Source: Monarcha castaneiventris obscurior (taxonomy: Eukaryota; Chordata; Aves; Passeriformes; Monarchidae). Taken from it: 64,000 nucleotides of DNA. The notes below the pieces were generated by a model. The model saw only the letters and a program-made list of their open reading frames with translations, had not been told where the DNA came from and did not search any database. Shown piece after piece: positions 59,842-64,000 of this stretch (position 1 is the stretch's first letter; the number at the start of each line of letters is the position of its first letter). Position numbers and translations under genes: made by a program. The stretch is from positions 8,919,501 through 8,983,500 of the forward strand of contig JAMPIT010000258.1 in the NCBI GenBank assembly GCA_026261815.1. The letters are read 5' to 3'.

Positions 59842-59874
59842 ATGGACATGAGGGTGGAGCAGCACACATCCTGA
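59842..59874 (+). CDS. Upstream ORF in POMGNT1 leader (10 codons)
   Basis: In the exon that starts at 59,833 (acceptor CATCCCGGCAG), an ATG at 59,842 opens a 10-codon frame (MDMRVEQHTS) ending in TGA at 59,872-59,874, 42 bases before the main ATG. Its context is moderate (C at -3, G at +4). It could damp translation of POMGNT1 if this exon boundary is used. Confidence 0.45.
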   Translation: MDMRVEQHTS

Positions 59875-59916
59875 CCCCCGCCCCACACGGCTGCCCCCGT
59901 GCCAGTCCCCGGGACT

Positions 59917-64000
<4,084 letters not shown>

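Overview
The window is vertebrate nuclear DNA, almost certainly from a bird. Its genes are split by GT..AG introns, there are two decayed CR1 LINE copies of avian type, a few very old MIR-like SINE remnants, and otherwise little interspersed repeat. The left half is AT-balanced and gene-poor. The right half is GC-rich with short introns and two strong CpG islands. Three genes can be supported, two of which are recognisable by homology.

Layout: bases 1-33,000 hold no protein-coding gene I can support. They contain the CR1 fragments (1-665 and about 20,003-20,345), MIR-like relics, a perfect 17-bp inverted repeat (1,150-1,188), a diverged 22-24 bp minisatellite of roughly 40 units (18,655-19,585) and several AT-rich, homeodomain-motif-rich blocks that look like conserved enhancers. 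A CpG island at about 33,080-34,060 starts a plus-strand gene. Its modelled 233-residue product is a two-pass glycosylated membrane protein that I do not recognise; the coding exons are 34,156-34,200, 34,421-34,901 and 44,827-45,002, with a 9.9-kb last intron that also carries enhancer-like blocks. Bases 45,100-52,850 are gene-free as far as I can see.

LURAP1 (leucine-rich adaptor protein 1) lies on the minus strand, with coding exons 58,478-58,678 and 54,779-55,468 and a probable poly(A) signal at 52,862-52,867. It is head-to-head with POMGNT1 (protein O-linked mannose beta-1,2-N-acetylglucosaminyltransferase 1) on the plus strand. POMGNT1 starts in the same CpG island and runs off the right edge after five coding exons (about 172 codons). 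The two genes are divergent neighbours in mammals too, so the shared promoter is an old arrangement. POMGNT1 acts in the Golgi on O-mannosyl glycans of alpha-dystroglycan. LURAP1 is a cytoplasmic adaptor for actomyosin and NF-kB signalling. The pair shares a promoter, not an obvious pathway.

No rRNA, tRNA, CRISPR, operon or prokaryotic feature is present. The best candidates for something undescribed are the unrecognised membrane-protein gene, the minisatellite whose unit centre resembles STAT or heat-shock sites, and the intronic CArG plus homeodomain cluster at 41,991-42,127.
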